DNA of 64,000 nucleotides from an uncultured Pelagibacteraceae bacterium (GTDB lineage Bacteria; Pseudomonadota; Alphaproteobacteria; Pelagibacterales; Pelagibacteraceae). The stretch is taken from positions 1 through 64,000 of the forward strand of contig CACBGZ010000002.1 of NCBI GenBank assembly GCA_902538915.1, written 5' to 3'. The position numbers were made by a program, and so were the translations under genes. Shown in pieces: positions 50,925 to 61,762 of the stretch. The notes below the pieces were generated by a model that ran no database searches, had not been told where the DNA came from, and was given only the letters and a program-made list of their open reading frames with translations. Position 1 is the first letter of the stretch, and each line of letters opens with the position of its first letter.

Positions 50925-53368
50925 AACTTGTTAACAACTTCTATTTTTGCACCGTAATTATCTATTTCGCTTAATAAATCATAGTTTGAACTTAATTTTA
51001 TATCAAAACCGTTTATGACTCGATTATAATTAATCTGTGCAGTTTCATTTTCCAACTCTAAAACAAACTCTTCATTCCTATGAGTAACATATCCAGTTAA
51101 CAAATATAAAGTATCACTATGACTATTCTTAGTTTGAAATCTCTCATAAAAAAACATCATTGAAAGACCTGTATCATTTAATATATCAAAACCAATTTTG
51201 CCTTTAATACTCTCATCGTCTTCTTGATCAATAGATTTAGTATATTTTGTGTTAGGATCTGACACATAATTTAAAGAAACATCGGAACTTGGACTAAGAT
51301 CATAACCAAGGTCTAAAGCCATAGAGGGTCTTAAAATGTAATCCTCTTTTAAAATTTCATTACTTATAATAAAACCTCCAGATATTCCTAACGTTTCAAC
51401 AGTTTGTTTGTCGTACTGAAGAGCATTAATTCCTTTTTCACTATAATCATCTAAAGTTGTATGACTAATATCTAGTTTAAAGTTTGGGGATATATCTCTA
51501 TTTTTTTTTTTGAAAGTATTTATATAATGCAAGGACCCAAAAACTTGATTTCCGTTTCTATCACCATTTAAAGTATTGTTGCCATCTTTTCTTATATTTT
51601 TGAAATCGAGTCTACTTAATCCTAAAATTCCTTCTAAATATTTATTTTTTCCAATGTTGAGTGTTCTATAAGTTGAAAAACTGTATGCATCAATATCTGT
51701 AGATGTACCCTTATTACCCACATCTACATCCTCGTCGGTATAAGTAATAGTGTAACCTTGTACAGTTTTTTCGTCAGTTTTCTTATCAAATCCTAATGTT
51801 ATTGCTTTTGAAGAAATATCCTTTCTTGATGAATTTTTAGTGCTACCAACTCCTCCAACACTCACACTACCCTCACTCCAAAATAACCATCTTTCTTTTA
51901 TATTTTTTTGAGGTTTGTTATAATTGACTGACTGAAAAAGTATTTCTGAAATTTTTTCTAATTTAGGATCAACAAAATTTAGATTAATACTTTGAGGTTT
52001 TAAATCTTCTTCCAAGCTATAACCTCTTATCCAATTAAGTCTGTTGAAAATTGGGCTGATTACATGTGAAAGTATTTTTTTAGGTGCACTAGTTTGAGCT
52101 TCGATCAATCCTACTACATCTTTATTATTCAATGGATTTGATCTTGTGGTTCCAGTTGAAAAATTATATGTGGTTGTATCGTCACTTGGTATCCCAGCGT
52201 AATTATTTCTTGAAATATCTATGATTGCAGTTGCATCTATCTGAACGTAATAATCTGAATTTATCTCTAAATCAGATGATGGGTTTAAAGTTATTTGAGT
52301 ATTGCTTGATAAAGTTGCATCAGTTGCAACATTAAAAGTTTGCACAACGCTGTTATCACTAGCTTTTTTTAAAGTAATATTTCCACTTCCAATTTTAATA
52401 ATTTCACTGAAATTCAAAACTATATTTGTAGAACAATCTACATCTGTTTCATTATCACTTGGTGAAGATGAACTTAATGTTGGGGCAGTTCCTGGAAAAT
52501 CATCTTTATCCCAAGTAGGGCTATTAATAAGTGTTCCATCATTATTATTTACCTCTCCAAATAATGTGGATGAGCCTGTTCCATTATTTTCACCATTTAC
52601 TTCGTCATCCATTGACCAATACTCACTTAAAGATCCTGATGAGGTATAATCACCATAGTTCTCACCTGCATACAAAGTTTCTCCTCCATTATACAATTGT
52701 ACTATTTCTGCTGCAGAGAGTGTTGAACTCCATATAGCCACCTCATCTATTTTGCCGTTAAAATGATATTTTACTCTATTGTCAGCATCATTTGGAATGT
52801 GAGGATATTTGTTAGTTCTACCAGCCCCTATGTACAATCTTTGATTTGTATTTTCAACAATTGGAACTTTACCATTATTGTCAGCAACTAATGCAACACC
52901 ATCAACATAAAGTTTCATTACGTTAGTAGATTCTTGAAATGTAACGGTCTGCATTTGCCAGGTTCCTATATTTATGTCTGTGCTGGAATTCACTTGTGCC
53001 CAGGTATCATCATCAGCTCCATCACCTGCCCAAAAAGACCATTCTTCATCAGCTGCTATATAAACCATAAAGCCACCTCCTTCATCTCCATTAATCGTGT
53101 CTGTTCGAGATGTCACTGATGACTGAAAATCACTTGAAGCTCCTGTTTTAACCCAAACGTTTACTGAAAAATCACCAGTTGGATTCATTGACGCGTCAAA
53201 AGGAAAGTCTACATAATTTGTTGAGCCATCAAAACTTAATGAATAATCAGCTGAAAAAGTATGATTTTGTAAATCAAAAAAAGAAACTAAAAGTAAAATT
53301 ATAAAATTATTTTTGTATTTACGAAAATATTTAAAATATAAATTTGAAAAAAATTTCATTTTATTCAA
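50921..53368 (-). CDS. Autotransporter with LamG passenger, Ig-like domain and C-terminal beta-barrel
   Basis: Signal peptide; SLSFDGSTNYVDF...LYIGAGR...FNGKIDEVAIWSSTLSAAEI (LamG); SSSPSDNETDVDCSTNIVLNFSE (Big-like); barrel-like repeats ending ...VVNKF. Confidence 0.85.
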   Translation of the reverse strand: MNKMKFFSNLYFKYFRKYKNNFIILLLVSFFDLQNHTFSADYSLSFDGSTNYVDFPFDASMNPTGDFSVNVWVKTGASSDFQSSVTSRTDTINGDEGGGFMVYIAADEEWSFWAGDGADDDTWAQVNSSTDINIGTWQMQTVTFQESTNVMKLYVDGVALVADNNGKVPIVENTNQRLYIGAGRTNKYPHIPNDADNRVKYHFNGKIDEVAIWSSTLSAAEIVQLYNGGETLYAGENYGDYTSSGSLSEYWSMDDEVNGENNGTGSSTLFGEVNNNDGTLINSPTWDKDDFPGTAPTLSSSSPSDNETDVDCSTNIVLNFSEIIKIGSGNITLKKASDNSVVQTFNVATDATLSSNTQITLNPSSDLEINSDYYVQIDATAIIDISRNNYAGIPSDDTTTYNFSTGTTRSNPLNNKDVVGLIEAQTSAPKKILSHVISPIFNRLNWIRGYSLEEDLKPQSINLNFVDPKLEKISEILFQSVNYNKPQKNIKERWLFWSEGSVSVGGVGSTKNSSRKDISSKAITLGFDKKTDEKTVQGYTITYTDEDVDVGNKGTSTDIDAYSFSTYRTLNIGKNKYLEGILGLSRLDFKNIRKDGNNTLNGDRNGNQVFGSLHYINTFKKKNRDISPNFKLDISHTTLDDYSEKGINALQYDKQTVETLGISGGFIISNEILKEDYILRPSMALDLGYDLSPSSDVSLNYVSDPNTKYTKSIDQEDDESIKGKIGFDILNDTGLSMMFFYERFQTKNSHSDTLYLLTGYVTHRNEEFVLELENETAQINYNRVINGFDIKLSSNYDLLSEIDNYGAKIEVVNKF

Positions 53369-53414
53369 ACATAAACTAAAAATATAAATTTTTAATTAAT
53401 ATTTTTTTAACAAT

Positions 53415-54032
53415 CTATCTAGAATAATACTCGATTACCAAATTAGGTTCCATAACGATTGGATAAGGAACCTCTTCAAATTTAGGGATTCTTACAAATT
53501 TAAGTTTTTTATTTTTTTCATCCATTTGAATATATTCAGGGATTTCTCTCTCTTTATTTGCCATAGCTATATCTATAATAGCTAGCTGTTTTGATTTGTC
53601 CTTAATCTCAATTGAGTCTTCCTCTTTTACTAAGTAACTAGAAATGTTTACTCTTTTACCATTAACCTTAACATGTCCGTGATTAATTAATTGTCTTGCA
53701 GAAAAAATAGTAGTTGCAAATTTTGCTCTATAAATAATTGCATCTAATCTTCTTTCTAATAAACCTATTAAATTTTCACCGGTATCACCTCTTTGCATAC
53801 TTGCTTTTTTATAAATATTTCTAAATTGTCTCTCGTTAATATTACCATAATAAGCTTTGAGTTTTTGTTTAGCTTGTAATTGAATTCCATAATCTGAGGG
53901 CTTAGAAGTTTTTGTTTGACCATGTTGACCCGGGCCATATGCTCTTGTGTTAAATGGACTTTTGGGCCTTCCCCATAAGTTAACTTTTAATCTTCTATCA
54001 ATTTTATGTTTAGAGTTTAATCTTTTTGTCAT
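53415..54032 (-). CDS. rpsD: 30S ribosomal protein S4
   Basis: [36 protein letters not shown]. Confidence 0.96.
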   Translation of the reverse strand: MTKRLNSKHKIDRRLKVNLWGRPKSPFNTRAYGPGQHGQTKTSKPSDYGIQLQAKQKLKAYYGNINERQFRNIYKKASMQRGDTGENLIGLLERRLDAIIYRAKFATTIFSARQLINHGHVKVNGKRVNISSYLVKEEDSIEIKDKSKQLAIIDIAMANKEREIPEYIQMDEKNKKLKFVRIPKFEEVPYPIVMEPNLVIEYYSR

Positions 54033-54072
54033 TTAGTAAAGGGTCTTATAAACTTACTCATTATTTTGTCAA

Positions 54073-54786
54073 TCAGCGTTTTTTACCAAGACTTGCAAAT
54101 ACACTTGATAAAATACGAGTTTCTTTATCTGAAAGTTCCATTCTATAAAAAATATTTCTTAAATTCTCAAGCATTATAGGTTTTTTCTCTTTTGGTTTAA
54201 AAAAGTTTATTTCGTTGAGATTATTTAGACATAAATTAATCATAGATTGAATTTCTTTTTTTGAGGCTTTCTTTACCTTTTTGGATTTTTTAAACTGGTT
54301 TGATTTAAAGCTTAATAAACTTGATATAAATTGTGCAATAATAATAAGGCTGTGAGATAAATTCAAAGATTTAAAATTAATATTTGTTGGAATTTGTAAA
54401 GTGTAATTTGCATAACTAACTTCTTTATTTGATAAACCTGATGCTTCTGAGCCAAATAAAAATCCAATTTTTTTTCTAAAATCTATTTTTTTTAAACCCT
54501 CAAGATTAATATGTTTCACATTTTTGTTTCTAAATCTTGCAGATGTAGCAATCAATATATCAATATCTCCCAAGGAACTTTCTAAATTATTAAATACTTT
54601 ACTTTTTTTTATAATATCTTTTGCCCCAACGGATGTCGCTAATATCTTATCATTAGGAAAAATAGGTTTTGGATCAATCAGATAGAGCTTTTGAAAATTA
54701 AAATTCTTTAATGCTCTTGCGCAAGCACCAATATTTTCTGAAAGCTGAGGTTTGTGTAAAATAAATGTAACTTTGTTTTTGTTCAT
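54073..54786 (-). CDS. trmJ: TrmJ-like tRNA (Cm32/Um32) methyltransferase (SpoU family)
   Basis: FILHKPQLSENIGACARALKNF, FLFGSEASGLSNKEVS, SLNLSHSLIII. Confidence 0.87.
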   Translation of the reverse strand: MNKNKVTFILHKPQLSENIGACARALKNFNFQKLYLIDPKPIFPNDKILATSVGAKDIIKKSKVFNNLESSLGDIDILIATSARFRNKNVKHINLEGLKKIDFRKKIGFLFGSEASGLSNKEVSYANYTLQIPTNINFKSLNLSHSLIIIAQFISSLLSFKSNQFKKSKKVKKASKKEIQSMINLCLNNLNEINFFKPKEKKPIMLENLRNIFYRMELSDKETRILSSVFASLGKKR

Positions 54787-55647
54787 TTATTTGATGCCGT
54801 GATTTCTATTATAATTTGACAATTTAGATGAATTAATTCCTTTTAGAAATTTTTGATCAACATCCCATATTGAAACCTTTAACGGATAACACTTTGCAAC
54901 ATCAGATGAATGCTCTGATCCACAGTCTCCACCTGGGCAAGCAGATAAAGCTCCTAATAAATCTGTTTCTGCAAAAAATTCTAAATAATCACCAGGTCTT
55001 ACTGGACTTGACTTCATAAAATATTGCTTAGTGTCATTAGTAAAACCAGTAAGCATGAATACATTTAGTACATCATGTACAATTTTTTCTGCGTCATCTA
55101 ATTTGACATTTTTTTCTTTAACTAAAGCTCTTGTCAAATTTGAGTGACAACAATAATGATAATCGTTGTTTGATGTTAGCTTATACGTATAAGGATCACA
55201 TCTAGTACCAATGACATCATGAACCGAGCCCCCATCTTTATCATAACCATACCAATCTAATGTATCCCACGTAATTGTAGCTAATGATCTTAAATATGGA
55301 AAACTGCTGAACATTTTATCTCCAACTGAAATATGTGTTCCATATAGAGCTCTAGTTTTTCCTGAATAAAATTTTTCATTTAAATTATCGGCTTGAAATA
55401 AGTTTAAATCTCCAACTTGTGGTCCTTCAACACTTTCAATTCTAAAAAAATTACCTGATTTGACATTAAAAGTTTTAGCATCTCTTGGAGGAACAATAAC
55501 TTGATCGATTTGTTTAATATGTTTTCTCGCTTCATGTAATATTTCAAGATTATTATTTATGCTTTCATTTGGATAACAAACTACAGGCTCTGCTCCTACT
55601 CTACTTTTGATATCAGTAGGTTTCATAGAGAACTTCTTAATTTTCAT
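54787..55647 (-). CDS. DUF1989 / urea carboxylase-associated family protein
   Basis: VIVPPRDAKTFNVKSGNFFRIESVEGPQVGDLNLF, ACPGGDCGS. Confidence 0.82.
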   Translation of the reverse strand: MKIKKFSMKPTDIKSRVGAEPVVCYPNESINNNLEILHEARKHIKQIDQVIVPPRDAKTFNVKSGNFFRIESVEGPQVGDLNLFQADNLNEKFYSGKTRALYGTHISVGDKMFSSFPYLRSLATITWDTLDWYGYDKDGGSVHDVIGTRCDPYTYKLTSNNDYHYCCHSNLTRALVKEKNVKLDDAEKIVHDVLNVFMLTGFTNDTKQYFMKSSPVRPGDYLEFFAETDLLGALSACPGGDCGSEHSSDVAKCYPLKVSIWDVDQKFLKGINSSKLSNYNRNHGIK

Positions 55648-57249
55648 TTATTTACTTGCAGGTGCTTTATCCTTAAATAACTTAAAATCTAAACTATCGA
55701 TAAGAGCTTTAAACGATGCATCAATTATGTTCGGAGATACGCCAATAGTAAACCAATTTTTTCCTTGAGAGTCTGTGCTTTCAATAGATACTCTTGTAGT
55801 AGCTTCAGTTCCTGTATTTAAAATTCTTACCTTATAGTCAACTAGTTTTAAATCTTTTAAATATTCAGAGTATTTTTCTAACTTAGTAACATTATTTCTT
55901 ATAGCGTTGTCTAAAGCATGAACGGGTCCATTACCTTCACCTTCACAGACTATTTGCTCACCATCAACTTCTAATTTTGCTTTTGCTTTTGAAACTATTT
56001 TATCTTGATCGTTTTTTGAAACTGAAACGTCGTATTCTTTTATTGAGATATATCTTGGAATTTCTCCCATTACTCTTCTTGCCAGTAACTCAAAAGATGC
56101 GTCGGCTCCATCATAACTGTAACCAATGAACTCTCTATCTTTAACTTCTTCTAATAGTTTTTTAACCTTAGGATCATTTTCCTGAATATCGATTCCAATA
56201 GTTTTAAGTCTAGACAAGATATTTGATTTACCTGACTGATCAGAAACAACTATATTTCTGTTATTACCAACTTCTTCAGGATTAATGTGCTCATAAGTTT
56301 TAGGATCTTTTTGAACAGCAGATACATGTAAACCGCCTTTATGTGAAAACGCAGCAGCACCAACATATGGTAAATGCTTATTCGGTTTTCTGTTAAGTAT
56401 CTCATCAAGCAACCTTGAACATTGCGTAATATGTTTGATATTTTTTTCTTTAATACTTATTTCAAATTTATCTGATAACTCTTTCTTAAGATGAAAAGTT
56501 GGAATAATTGACATTAAATTAGCATTACCGCATCTTTCACCTAAGCCATTTATAGTGCCTTGAATTTGTCTCGCTCCTGATAAGACAGCTGCTATTGAGT
56601 TTGCAACAGCGTTACCAGTATCATTATGTGCATGAATACCTAAATTTTCACCAGGTATGTGTTCAGAAACTTCTTTTACTATCTTAGTTACTTCATGAGG
56701 AAGTGTGCCGCCATTAGTATCGCATAGAACTATCCATTTAGCTCCGTTATCATAAGCAGCTTTGATACAAGCTAAAGCATATTCAGGGTTTGCCTTGTAG
56801 CCATCAAAGAAGTGTTCTGCATCAAACATGAACTCTTTATTATTTTTTACAAAATGCTTTGTTGTTTCTTTTATGTTTTCTAAATTTTCCTCTTTAGATA
56901 TTCCTAAAGCAACATCGACATGAAAATCCCAAGACTTTCCAACTAAACAAACAGATTTAGTATTAGAATTTAAAATTGCTGACAAACCTGGATCATTTTC
57001 AGCACTTCGTCCCGCTTTTTTTGTCATACCAAAAGCGGTAAAGGTAGAGTTCTTTAAATCTAAACCTTTCTGAAAAAATTCTGTATCAGACGGATTAGCA
57101 CCTGGCCAACCACCTTCGATGTAATCTACACCAAGATCATCTAAAGCATGCGCAATTTTTGCTTTTTCATCAATTGAAAAATGCACACCTTGAGTTTGCG
57201 CTCCATCTCTAAGTGTTGTGTCAAATATGTATAATCTTTCTTTACTCAT
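55648..57249 (-). CDS. cimA: Citramalate synthase
   Basis: LYIFDTTLRDGAQTQGVHFSIDEKAKIAHALDDLGVDYIEGGWPGANPSD. Confidence 0.93.
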   Translation of the reverse strand: MSKERLYIFDTTLRDGAQTQGVHFSIDEKAKIAHALDDLGVDYIEGGWPGANPSDTEFFQKGLDLKNSTFTAFGMTKKAGRSAENDPGLSAILNSNTKSVCLVGKSWDFHVDVALGISKEENLENIKETTKHFVKNNKEFMFDAEHFFDGYKANPEYALACIKAAYDNGAKWIVLCDTNGGTLPHEVTKIVKEVSEHIPGENLGIHAHNDTGNAVANSIAAVLSGARQIQGTINGLGERCGNANLMSIIPTFHLKKELSDKFEISIKEKNIKHITQCSRLLDEILNRKPNKHLPYVGAAAFSHKGGLHVSAVQKDPKTYEHINPEEVGNNRNIVVSDQSGKSNILSRLKTIGIDIQENDPKVKKLLEEVKDREFIGYSYDGADASFELLARRVMGEIPRYISIKEYDVSVSKNDQDKIVSKAKAKLEVDGEQIVCEGEGNGPVHALDNAIRNNVTKLEKYSEYLKDLKLVDYKVRILNTGTEATTRVSIESTDSQGKNWFTIGVSPNIIDASFKALIDSLDFKLFKDKAPASK

Positions 57250-58607
57250 TTAATTTTCCACAGTGTTTTACCATCTTTATCTTCTATTAAAACACCTTTG
57301 TGTAACAACTCATTTCTAATTTTATCAGCTAATTCATAATCTTTATTATCTCTCGCTAGATTTCTTTCTTCAATTTTTTTTAAAATATCTTTTTCAGAAA
57401 GTTTTAAATTTTGTTTCTTAAAATTATCCCATTCCTCTTTAGACTGACACAATAGACCAATAAATTTACAAGCAGTTGTAAATTTTTGTTTTTTTTCTTG
57501 ATTACCATCTTTAGCTTTATCATAAAGTTTATGTAATACAGCAATATATCCTGGTGTATTTAGGTCATCGTATAAGGGTTTTAAGTCATCATCTTCTATC
57601 AAAATCTTTTCTTTAACGGGCGTATAACAATTATACCATTTGTTAATAGTTTTTTCACAATTATCCATAAGTTTTTCGTTCCAGTCGAGAGGCTGACTAT
57701 AATGAGAGCTAATTAATGCCAGCCTTAAAACTTGACCATTAAATTTTTTTTTAAACTCACTTATCTTTAAAATATTTCCTTGTGATTTAGCCATTTTTTC
57801 TTTTGACATTGTGATGAAATTATTATGCACCCAATAATTTGCAAATTTTTTTGTTTTATTGGCGCATACCGACTGTGCTATCTCATTTTCATGATGTGGA
57901 AATATTAAGTCTCTACCCCCACCATGAATGTCAAACGTATTTCCAAGATATTTTTTTGACATTGCTGAACATTCTAAATGCCAACCCGGTCTTCCCTTGC
58001 CCCAGGGCGAGTCCCATGAAGGCTCATTATTTATGGATGGTTTCCATAATACAAAGTCCTCTGGACTTTGCTTTTTATCTGATGGTTCGATTCTTGAACC
58101 TGCAATCAAATCATCAATATTTTTATTTGATAGCTTCCCATAATCCTCAAATTTTTTTACCTTAAAATATACATGTTTTTCATTTTCATAGGCAAATTGA
58201 CCTTTGATTAATTCATTTATCATATCAATCATTAATTCAATATTTTCTGTAGCCTTAGGTTCATAAGTTGGGGGTTCACAATTTAAATAATTACAATCCT
58301 CATGAAACTTTTTTGTAACATTAGTAGTCAATTCAGTTATAGAAATTTTTTTTTCTTCAGATGACTTGATAATTTTATCGTCAATATCTGTAATATTACG
58401 CACGTAGGTAACAGATTTATGTCCGTACTTGCATTTTAATAACTTAAATAAAATATCAAAAACTATTAAAGGTCTTGCATTTCCAATATGTGGATCATCA
58501 TAAACAGTAGGACCACAAACATACATTCCAATATTTTTTGGATCAATCGGATTAAATTTTTCTTTTTTATTTCCTAAACTATTAGATAAGAATATATCTT
58601 GATTCAT
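57246..58607 (-). CDS. cysS: Cysteinyl-tRNA synthetase
   Basis: MYVCGPTVYDDPHIGNARP, PGWHLECSAMS, KMAKSQGN. Confidence 0.97.
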   Translation of the reverse strand: MNQDIFLSNSLGNKKEKFNPIDPKNIGMYVCGPTVYDDPHIGNARPLIVFDILFKLLKCKYGHKSVTYVRNITDIDDKIIKSSEEKKISITELTTNVTKKFHEDCNYLNCEPPTYEPKATENIELMIDMINELIKGQFAYENEKHVYFKVKKFEDYGKLSNKNIDDLIAGSRIEPSDKKQSPEDFVLWKPSINNEPSWDSPWGKGRPGWHLECSAMSKKYLGNTFDIHGGGRDLIFPHHENEIAQSVCANKTKKFANYWVHNNFITMSKEKMAKSQGNILKISEFKKKFNGQVLRLALISSHYSQPLDWNEKLMDNCEKTINKWYNCYTPVKEKILIEDDDLKPLYDDLNTPGYIAVLHKLYDKAKDGNQEKKQKFTTACKFIGLLCQSKEEWDNFKKQNLKLSEKDILKKIEERNLARDNKDYELADKIRNELLHKGVLIEDKDGKTLWKIK

Positions 58608-60266
58608 TTAGTTCCAATTTCTAAATCCACTTGTAAGCGGAAATCTTCTATCTCTACCGAAAGCTTTTGATGTTACCTTTGGTCCAGGTGCTGCTTGAAA
58701 CCTTTTATATTCAGATCTAGCTAATAATTGAGCTGTTTTTTCAACAATTTTTCTTTCAAAACCTTTTGATATAATCTCTTCTACTGAAATTTCTCTTTCT
58801 ACTAAACCTTTTAAAATTTCATCTAAGATTTCATACTCTGGCAAGTTATCAGTATCTTTTTGGTTTTCTTTTAATTCAGCTGTCGGAGCCTTAGTAATTA
58901 TATTATCAGGAATAACTTTTCCTTTAGGTCCTTTAAATAACTCAGAAAAATTTTCATTTCTCCACTTACATAACTTAAAAACATCTGTTTTCCATACATC
59001 TTTGATAGGGGCAAAACCTCCACACATATCACCATACAATGTTGAATACCCAACGGCATACTCGGATTTATTACCAGTTGCAAGTACCATGTAACCATAT
59101 CTGTTTGACAGGGCCATAAGCAATAATCCTCTTAACCTTGATTGAATATTTTCCTCTGTAACACCAGGTGAAAAATTTTTCCCATTAAATTTTCCTAAAG
59201 TTTTATCAATAATTTTCATGGCTTCATTTATTTCTAAATTAGAAAATTTAATTTTCAAAAAATTAGCAGTATCATTTGCGTCATTTAAACTCTCTTTTCC
59301 TGTAAAAGGGCTTGGAAGCATAATAGCTTGCACTTTTTCAGGTCCAAAAGCATCAGTTGCTATTGCTGCAACAAGAGCAGAGTCAATTCCACCAGATAAA
59401 CCTAAAACAACACCAGAAAATTTATTATTATTAACATAATCCCTTAATCCAAGAACTAGAGCTTTATACAGTCTCTCTATATCAGAGGTATTTTTATTTA
59501 GATTTCCACTACCAACCCATTTTTCATTTTGTTTTTCAAAATTTATAAATGAAACTTCCTCTTTAAACTCTGAGGAACAAAAAAATTTATTTCCATCATG
59601 ATTTAAAGCAAAAGAAGAACCATCAAATATTAGCTCATCTTGTCCGCCTGTTCTATTAAGGTAAATTAGTGGAAGTTCAGTTTCTTTTACTCGCGATAAA
59701 GCTATACGCTCTCTTTCAAAACTCTTAGTAATGGTAAATGGCGATGCATTTATTGCAATAATAATCTCTGCTCCAGATTTTGATAGTTTTTCGAGAACTG
59801 TTTTTTCCCAAATATCTTCACAAATTGGTAATCCGAACTTAATATTTTTTATGTCCGCACAATCCTCCAATTTACCTTGAGTGAATATTCTTTGTTCGTC
59901 AAAAACTCCAGTATTTGGAAGTTCAAATTTATCTTTAATTGCAACTATTCTACCGTTTTCGACAACATAAACTGAATTTTTTATTGATATCTTATCTTTT
60001 CTGGGTGCCCCAAATATCAATGCTGATTTTCTATCTTTTGTAATTTCTACAAGTCTTTTTATTTCACTTTCAACTAAATTTAAAAAATCCTCTCTTAAAA
60101 CTAAATCATCTATAGGGTATCCAGAAACATAAAGTTCTGGTGCAACTAATAAATCGACATCACTATCTAATTTTGATCTGATAGTTATTAATTTATTTAC
60201 ATTACCAGTAACATCACCCACTAAAGGATTTAATTGTGCTAGTGCAATTTTTAGTTTTTTAGTCAT
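58608..60266 (-). CDS. nadE: Glutamine-dependent NAD+ synthetase
   Basis: N-terminal nitrilase domain plus GLSGGIDSALVAAIA, ATGNKSEYAVGYSTLYGD. Confidence 0.96.
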   Translation of the reverse strand: MTKKLKIALAQLNPLVGDVTGNVNKLITIRSKLDSDVDLLVAPELYVSGYPIDDLVLREDFLNLVESEIKRLVEITKDRKSALIFGAPRKDKISIKNSVYVVENGRIVAIKDKFELPNTGVFDEQRIFTQGKLEDCADIKNIKFGLPICEDIWEKTVLEKLSKSGAEIIIAINASPFTITKSFERERIALSRVKETELPLIYLNRTGGQDELIFDGSSFALNHDGNKFFCSSEFKEEVSFINFEKQNEKWVGSGNLNKNTSDIERLYKALVLGLRDYVNNNKFSGVVLGLSGGIDSALVAAIATDAFGPEKVQAIMLPSPFTGKESLNDANDTANFLKIKFSNLEINEAMKIIDKTLGKFNGKNFSPGVTEENIQSRLRGLLLMALSNRYGYMVLATGNKSEYAVGYSTLYGDMCGGFAPIKDVWKTDVFKLCKWRNENFSELFKGPKGKVIPDNIITKAPTAELKENQKDTDNLPEYEILDEILKGLVEREISVEEIISKGFERKIVEKTAQLLARSEYKRFQAAPGPKVTSKAFGRDRRFPLTSGFRNWN

Positions 60267-60347
60267 TTTTAAGATATAGTCACTTTTAATTAATATTGTA
60301 TAGAATTAATAGTCATACTTAATAAGCCAATTCAATTAAATAAGCTT

Positions 60348-61733
60348 TTAAGAAGCTGCTTTAATAATGTTTTTTGCGTAATTAGAGTTTTTCTTAATTT
60401 CATCTGAAATTAAAAAAGCCATTTCTAGTGCTTGGTCTGAATTAAGTCTTGGATCACAATGAGTATGATATCTACTTGATAAATCTGCATCAGATATTTT
60501 TCTTGCTCCACCTGTGCATTCAGTCACATCTTGTCCAGTCATTTCTACATGTAATCCACCAGCATATGTTCCCTCTGATTGGTGTATACCAAAAACGTTT
60601 TTAACTTCTGCAACAACATTATTAAATGGTCTAGTTTTAAAACCAGTGGTTGATACAATAGTGTTACCATGCATAGGATCGCAAGACCAAATAACATTTA
60701 AACCCTCTTTTTTTATACCTCTAATTAATTTTGGTAAAAACTTCTCTACATTCTGATGACCGAATCGGGAAATTAAAGTTATTTTACCTTTTTCATTTTT
60801 CGGATTTAAAACTTCGCAAATTTTTGCAATTTCATCTGGTTTAGATGTTGGACCACATTTAATACCTATCGGGTTTTCAATACCTTTACAAAATTCAACA
60901 TGACCCCCATCAAGTTGTCTTGTTCTATCACCAATCCAAACGAAGTGAGCCGACGTATCATGATATTCTCCAGTGGTTGAGTCTACTCTAGTCATGCTTT
61001 CCTCAAAAGGTAGGTGCAAGGCTTCATGTGAAGTCCAAAAATTAACTGTGTATAATCTATTATTGAAGTCTGAAGTTATTCCACAAGCTTCCATAAAAGC
61101 TAGAGCATCAGCAATTTTATCCTCTAAGTCCTTAAACTTTTTAGCCTGGGGGCTTTTTTTAATATAATCTAAATTCCATAAATGAACTTTATTTAGATCT
61201 GCAAATCCACCTTTTGAAAATGCTCTTAATAAGTTAAGTGTAGATGCTGATTGAGAATAAGCTTTAAACATTCTTTTTGGATCTGGTCGTCTGGCTTTCT
61301 CATTAAAATCGATTGCGTTAATGTTATCTCCTAAATAACTTGGTAATTCTTTATCACCTTGTTTTTCTGTGGGCGCACTTCTAGGTTTTGAAAATTGTCC
61401 AGCAATTCTTCCAAGTTTAACAACTGGTAGTGATGCTGAATAAGTTAATATTAAAGACATTTGAAGGATAACTTTAAAAGTATCTCTGATATTGTCCGGA
61501 TGAAACTCTGCAAAACTTTCAGCACAGTCTCCTCCTTGTAGAAGGAATGCTTTACCATCAACAACTTTGGCTAATTGTTCTTTTAGGTGCCTAGTCTCGC
61601 CTGCAAAAACAAGAGGAGGAAAAGTTTTAAGTTTATTTAAAACAGTATTCAATTCCTTCTCGTCATCATACGTGGGTATGTGTTTGACAGGAAATTTTCT
61701 CCAGCTATTTACTTTCCAATTTTTCATATTCAA
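60348..61733 (-). CDS. Class II DAHP synthase
   Basis: LQGGDCAESFAEFHPDNIRDTFKVILQMSLILTYSASLPVVKLGRIAGQFSKPRSAPTE. Confidence 0.95.
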   Translation of the reverse strand: MNMKNWKVNSWRKFPVKHIPTYDDEKELNTVLNKLKTFPPLVFAGETRHLKEQLAKVVDGKAFLLQGGDCAESFAEFHPDNIRDTFKVILQMSLILTYSASLPVVKLGRIAGQFSKPRSAPTEKQGDKELPSYLGDNINAIDFNEKARRPDPKRMFKAYSQSASTLNLLRAFSKGGFADLNKVHLWNLDYIKKSPQAKKFKDLEDKIADALAFMEACGITSDFNNRLYTVNFWTSHEALHLPFEESMTRVDSTTGEYHDTSAHFVWIGDRTRQLDGGHVEFCKGIENPIGIKCGPTSKPDEIAKICEVLNPKNEKGKITLISRFGHQNVEKFLPKLIRGIKKEGLNVIWSCDPMHGNTIVSTTGFKTRPFNNVVAEVKNVFGIHQSEGTYAGGLHVEMTGQDVTECTGGARKISDADLSSRYHTHCDPRLNSDQALEMAFLISDEIKKNSNYAKNIIKAAS

Positions 61734-61762
61734 CTCAAGATTGTTGTAGCAGAGTTTCTATA

